Source: Aquimarina algiphila (GTDB lineage Bacteria; Bacteroidota; Bacteroidia; Flavobacteriales; Flavobacteriaceae). From it: DNA of 56,591 nt. A program made the translations under genes and the position numbers. The stretch is from NCBI RefSeq assembly GCF_007489275.1, contig NZ_VLNR01000046.1:1-56591 (forward strand), read 5' to 3'. Position 1 is the stretch's first letter, and each line of letters opens with the position of its first letter. The notes beneath the pieces were generated by a model. The model was not told the DNA's origin. It saw only the letters and a program-made list of their open reading frames with translations, and made no database searches. Positions 54,983 to 56,591 of the stretch are shown here, piece after piece.

Positions 54983-55029
54983 ATAATGACAAATTCAAAG
55001 CTCATTGTATAATTATAAAACCAAATCAA

Positions 55030-55227
55030 ATGATTAAAAATATATTAAAAGTAGAGGGTGTTGCTGTTCTTAAAAGAAAGCACCAACAATCCATTCATGG
55101 AGGAAGCTATGATTGTCAAAACGTAGCCCGAAAATGTGTTGATGACAGTGATTGTTGTTCTGGCATATGCGGAGTCGAAAGAATAATTAATGGTCGTCCT
55201 ATTCAATTATCGGTTTGTGCATTTTAA
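55030..55227 (+). CDS. Knottin-like (inhibitor cystine knot) peptide with GG leader
   Basis: The 65-residue precursor has a bacteriocin-type leader (IKNILKVEGVAVLKRKHQ, then QSIHGG) with cleavage expected after residue 25. The 40-residue core has six cysteines: C1-x6-C2-x5-C3-C4-x3-C5-x15-C6. The part CVDDSDCCSGICG has the C-CC-C spacing and DCCSG pattern of inhibitor cystine knot toxins of cone snails and spiders (framework C-C-CC-C-C). The longer last loop (15) is within ICK range. Its leader is homologous to that of peptide gene 2. No disulfide or function is shown here. A terminator follows. Confidence 0.75.
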   Translation: MIKNILKVEGVAVLKRKHQQSIHGGSYDCQNVARKCVDDSDCCSGICGVERIINGRPIQLSVCAF

Positions 55228-55263
55228 AGATTTTATTTTGAACATTTTATGTCAATATTGAAT

Positions 55264-55295
55264 ACCCTTATTATAAATTCTAATAAGGGTGTTGT
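55264..55295 (+). terminator. Terminator of the knottin-like gene
   Basis: A perfect 10-bp stem (ACCCTTATTA / TAATAAGGGT) with a 7-base loop, then GTTGTTAT, lies 36 bases after the stop. Confidence 0.8.
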
Positions 55296-55326
55296 TATAT
55301 ATGGAAAGCACTATAAGTTTCGTTGT

Positions 55327-55357
55327 TTTTATCCATAGAATGGCTATCTGGATAAAA
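55327..55357. repeat. Inverted repeat between peptide and RAYT genes
   Basis: TTTTATCCA and TGGATAAAA enclose an inner ATAG / CTAT pair. It may be a transcription boundary between the plus-strand peptides and the minus-strand transposase. No T-run is seen. Confidence 0.4.
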
Positions 55358-55372
55358 TAGGGAAAATTTCAT

Positions 55373-55402
55373 CCCCGCTCCCGCTAGCGTCTCGCTAGTG
55401 GC
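55373..55402. repeat. REP sequence, left copy (30 bp)
   Basis: A strikingly GC-rich 30-mer beginning CCCCGCTCCCGCTAGCG and ending CGCTAGTGGC forms a hairpin (CCGCTAGCG, TCT loop, CGCTAGTGG with one G-T pair). Its exact reverse complement occurs at 56060-56089 on the other side of the transposase gene, as expected for RAYT-associated REP elements. Confidence 0.88.
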
Positions 55403-55412
55403 GTAATTTCTT

Positions 55413-55976
55413 TTAAAGACCTAACAAATATCCATCATTATCTATTTCCAATACAGTATGATCATCTTGATAGTTTCTTGCGCTACTATATTTCCAATCT
55501 ATAGGATTGGTTACAAAACCTGATTTTACAGGATTGTTGTGAATATAGTTAATCTTTTGCAGGATTACTTTATCTGTCCAAAGCTCAATAGGCTTATTGT
55601 GTTGTTGCCAAAATTGCATTTTACTAACTGTGACATTCTTTTTACCCGCTTTTTCAAACATCCATAATAACCATTCTTTTCGACTTTCTTTTGGATTTTC
55701 TTCTATTGCCTGCATAATCTTTCTAGAGGTATATCCTTTAAAATCTCTTATCAGTCCTGATGGGTCATCATTGGTAGAACGAAATACAAAGTGCACATGA
55801 CTTGGCATAAAACAATATGCATAGACTTCCATTCCTTTTTCTCTCCTACAATAGTCTATACTTGTTGCCATTATTGATAAATATTTTTCTCTTGTAAATA
55901 CATCTATCCAATAGACTGTAGCGAAGCTAACAAAGTATAATCCAGACTTATTATGGAACTTATAGTTTCTACTCAT
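55413..55976 (-). CDS. REP-associated tyrosine transposase (RAYT)
   Basis: The 187-residue protein is a Y1/HUH-type nuclease of the RAYT (IS200-like) group: the HUH motif is SHVHFVF (His60, His62), a metal site that nicks single-stranded DNA. The Tyr region lies towards the C-terminus (INYIHNNPVKSGFV, WKYSSARNYQ). It is bracketed by the perfect inverted REP sequences at 55373 and 56060, so the gene and repeats form one mobile unit. I prefer ATG 55976 (MSRNYKFHNK) to ATG 55994. Confidence 0.93.
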   Translation of the reverse strand: MSRNYKFHNKSGLYFVSFATVYWIDVFTREKYLSIMATSIDYCRREKGMEVYAYCFMPSHVHFVFRSTNDDPSGLIRDFKGYTSRKIMQAIEENPKESRKEWLLWMFEKAGKKNVTVSKMQFWQQHNKPIELWTDKVILQKINYIHNNPVKSGFVTNPIDWKYSSARNYQDDHTVLEIDNDGYLLGL

Positions 55977-55989
55977 GGACACAAAATAT

Positions 55990-56024
55990 AACAAGCCAGT
56001 TTCATTTTTTGAAACCAGCTTGTT
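55990..56024. repeat. Hairpin upstream of the RAYT gene
   Basis: An outer 7-bp stem (AACAAGC / GCTTGTT) and inner 5-bp stem (GTTTC / GAAAC) surround a T-rich loop. Nineteen bases recur exactly at 9418-9436. A T-run follows on the plus strand. It may insulate the transposase gene. Confidence 0.6.
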
Positions 56025-56059
56025 TTTTACTTATATACCACCGCTAACCAATCTTTGAG

Positions 56060-56089
56060 GCCACTAGCGAGACGCTAGCGGGAGCGGGG
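56060..56089. repeat. REP sequence, right copy (30 bp, inverted)
   Basis: This is an exact reverse complement of the left REP at 55373-55402. It lies inside the RHS reading frame, directly after the codons for Asn-Asn-Pro. Confidence 0.9.
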
Positions 56090-56526
56090 TTATTAGCTGA
56101 AAAATGATAAGGTGTAACAGCGTAATACTTTTCTGCAAACCTATCTATCTTGTTAAATCTTCCTACAGCAGGGTCATAATCTCTCCAACCAAAGGCATAA
56201 GTGTTTTTTCCTAATTCTTTTTCATCTTCTTTTCCTTGATACGTTTGATAGTTATTTTCTGTACCAACAATGGTATTATTGTATCCTTTATGTTGTAGTC
56301 CAAAGGGGTAATAATTATTTTCCTCAATAATCTCATCTTGGGTAATGGCCCCATCTTTATTGGCGTCTTTGTAGGATAACCTAATATTATCTAGGTGATC
56401 TTTAAATTGATACACATACTTATACCCATCAGCTTCTTTTTCTACAATCCCTTCTTGGTGATTAAAGAACTCTAGGTTACCATTCTTATAGACGTAATTA
56501 CCTGTATAATCAGTTACGCAAAAAAA

Positions 56527-56591
56527 CAAGCGGTATACCCTTTTTTCAAGCGGTTGCCTTGCTACAAAGCAAAAAATAAGAACGTTCGATC
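56527..56591. other. Edge segment with a short direct repeat
   Basis: On the plus strand CAAGCGG occurs at 56527-56533 and 56547-56553. The frame upstream of the RHS fragment does not look like RHS protein here, so this may be another insertion junction. It runs off the window. Confidence 0.3.

Larger units (their letters stand above)
56044..56591 (-). pseudogene. RHS repeat-core fragment, cut by REP insertion
   Basis: The minus-strand frame encodes RHS core: TDYTGNYVYKNGNLEFFNH, then YVYQFKDHLDNIRLSYKD and the diagnostic DYDPAVGRFNKIDRFAEKYY, ending PYHFSANNP. The core would normally continue into a variable toxin tip. Here the GC-rich REP begins at the Pro codon and adds a meaningless tail APASVSLVASKIG before a stop. 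The upstream end reaches the window edge, with a non-RHS-like stretch (QPLEKRVYRLFFCV) and no proper start (a TTG at 56529 is in frame). It is probably a decayed fragment. Confidence 0.75.

Noticed and set aside
55327..55357. Terminator of the RAYT gene
   Set aside because: The inverted repeat has no T-run in the minus-strand direction and lies beyond the REP, so I list it as a repeat only.
54380..55410. CRISPR or tandem-repeat array in the peptide region
   Set aside because: The repeated hairpins are different terminators and the direct repeats are only two copies; there is no spacer pattern.
1..56591. tRNA or rRNA genes
   Set aside because: No cloverleaf with acceptor and T-arm motifs or rRNA core sequence was seen on reading, though a covariance search would be decisive.

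Overview
The window looks like a chromosomal segment of a marine flavobacterium (Bacteroidota, Flavobacteriaceae, Aquimarina-like). I infer this from the low GC content, A-rich translation starts without Shine-Dalgarno sequences, TAnnTTTG-type -7 boxes, a type IX secretion sorting tail on the large subtilase, and several lineage-typical genes (ABC permease-M1 peptidase fusion, TPR-AraC regulator, GEVED-domain protease, class I lanthipeptide-type leader). I see no rRNA, tRNA or CRISPR array.

Layout. 0-0.4 kb: the tail of an IS982-like transposase and a small Cys-rich membrane protein. 0.5-11.5 kb: an ABC transporter pair whose permease carries an M1 aminopeptidase, hemB, then a run of plus-strand genes (TerB-like, cytochrome c lipoprotein, Yip1-like, CNNM/CBS protein, Ogt, serine hydrolase, DEDDy exonuclease). 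11.6-27.2 kb: almost entirely minus strand, with envelope and secreted hydrolases (L,D-transpeptidase-like protein, beta-helix protein, DJ-1/PfpI protein, Crp-type regulator, isochorismatase-like hydrolase, penicillin acylase, nitrilase, a clan CD peptidase-like protein, a T9SS-exported subtilase, YheT-like hydrolase, bestrophin). 27.7-36.2 kb: mixed metabolism and hypotheticals, including a cystathionine synthase/lyase and gdhA. 36.2-39.1 kb: a BlaI-type repressor with an M56-M23 fusion protein and a second M23-LysM peptidase, preceded by a perfect 42-bp palindrome that is the likely operator. 39.2-44.2 kb: DUF4136 lipoprotein, TPR protein, recO, a TonB-dependent receptor and a HAD phosphatase that appears to start at CTG. 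44.2-52.6 kb: lipoproteins, an astacin, a sodium:solute symporter, a thioredoxin-reductase-like enzyme and small conserved proteins.

The most interesting part is 52.7-56.6 kb. A TPR-AraC membrane regulator is followed by three small plus-strand peptide genes, each with its own terminator. The first is a class I lanthipeptide-type precursor. The second is a four-cysteine peptide. The third is a six-cysteine peptide whose C-C-CC-C-C spacing matches inhibitor cystine knot (knottin, conotoxin-like) toxins. Peptides 2 and 3 share a bacteriocin-type leader ending in AG or GG. No modification enzyme or exporter lies in the window. Beyond them sits a RAYT transposase between perfect 30-bp inverted REP sequences; one REP cuts an RHS core gene exactly where its variable toxin tip should begin. 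The end of the window therefore looks like an accessory peptide/toxin island next to a mobile REP element.
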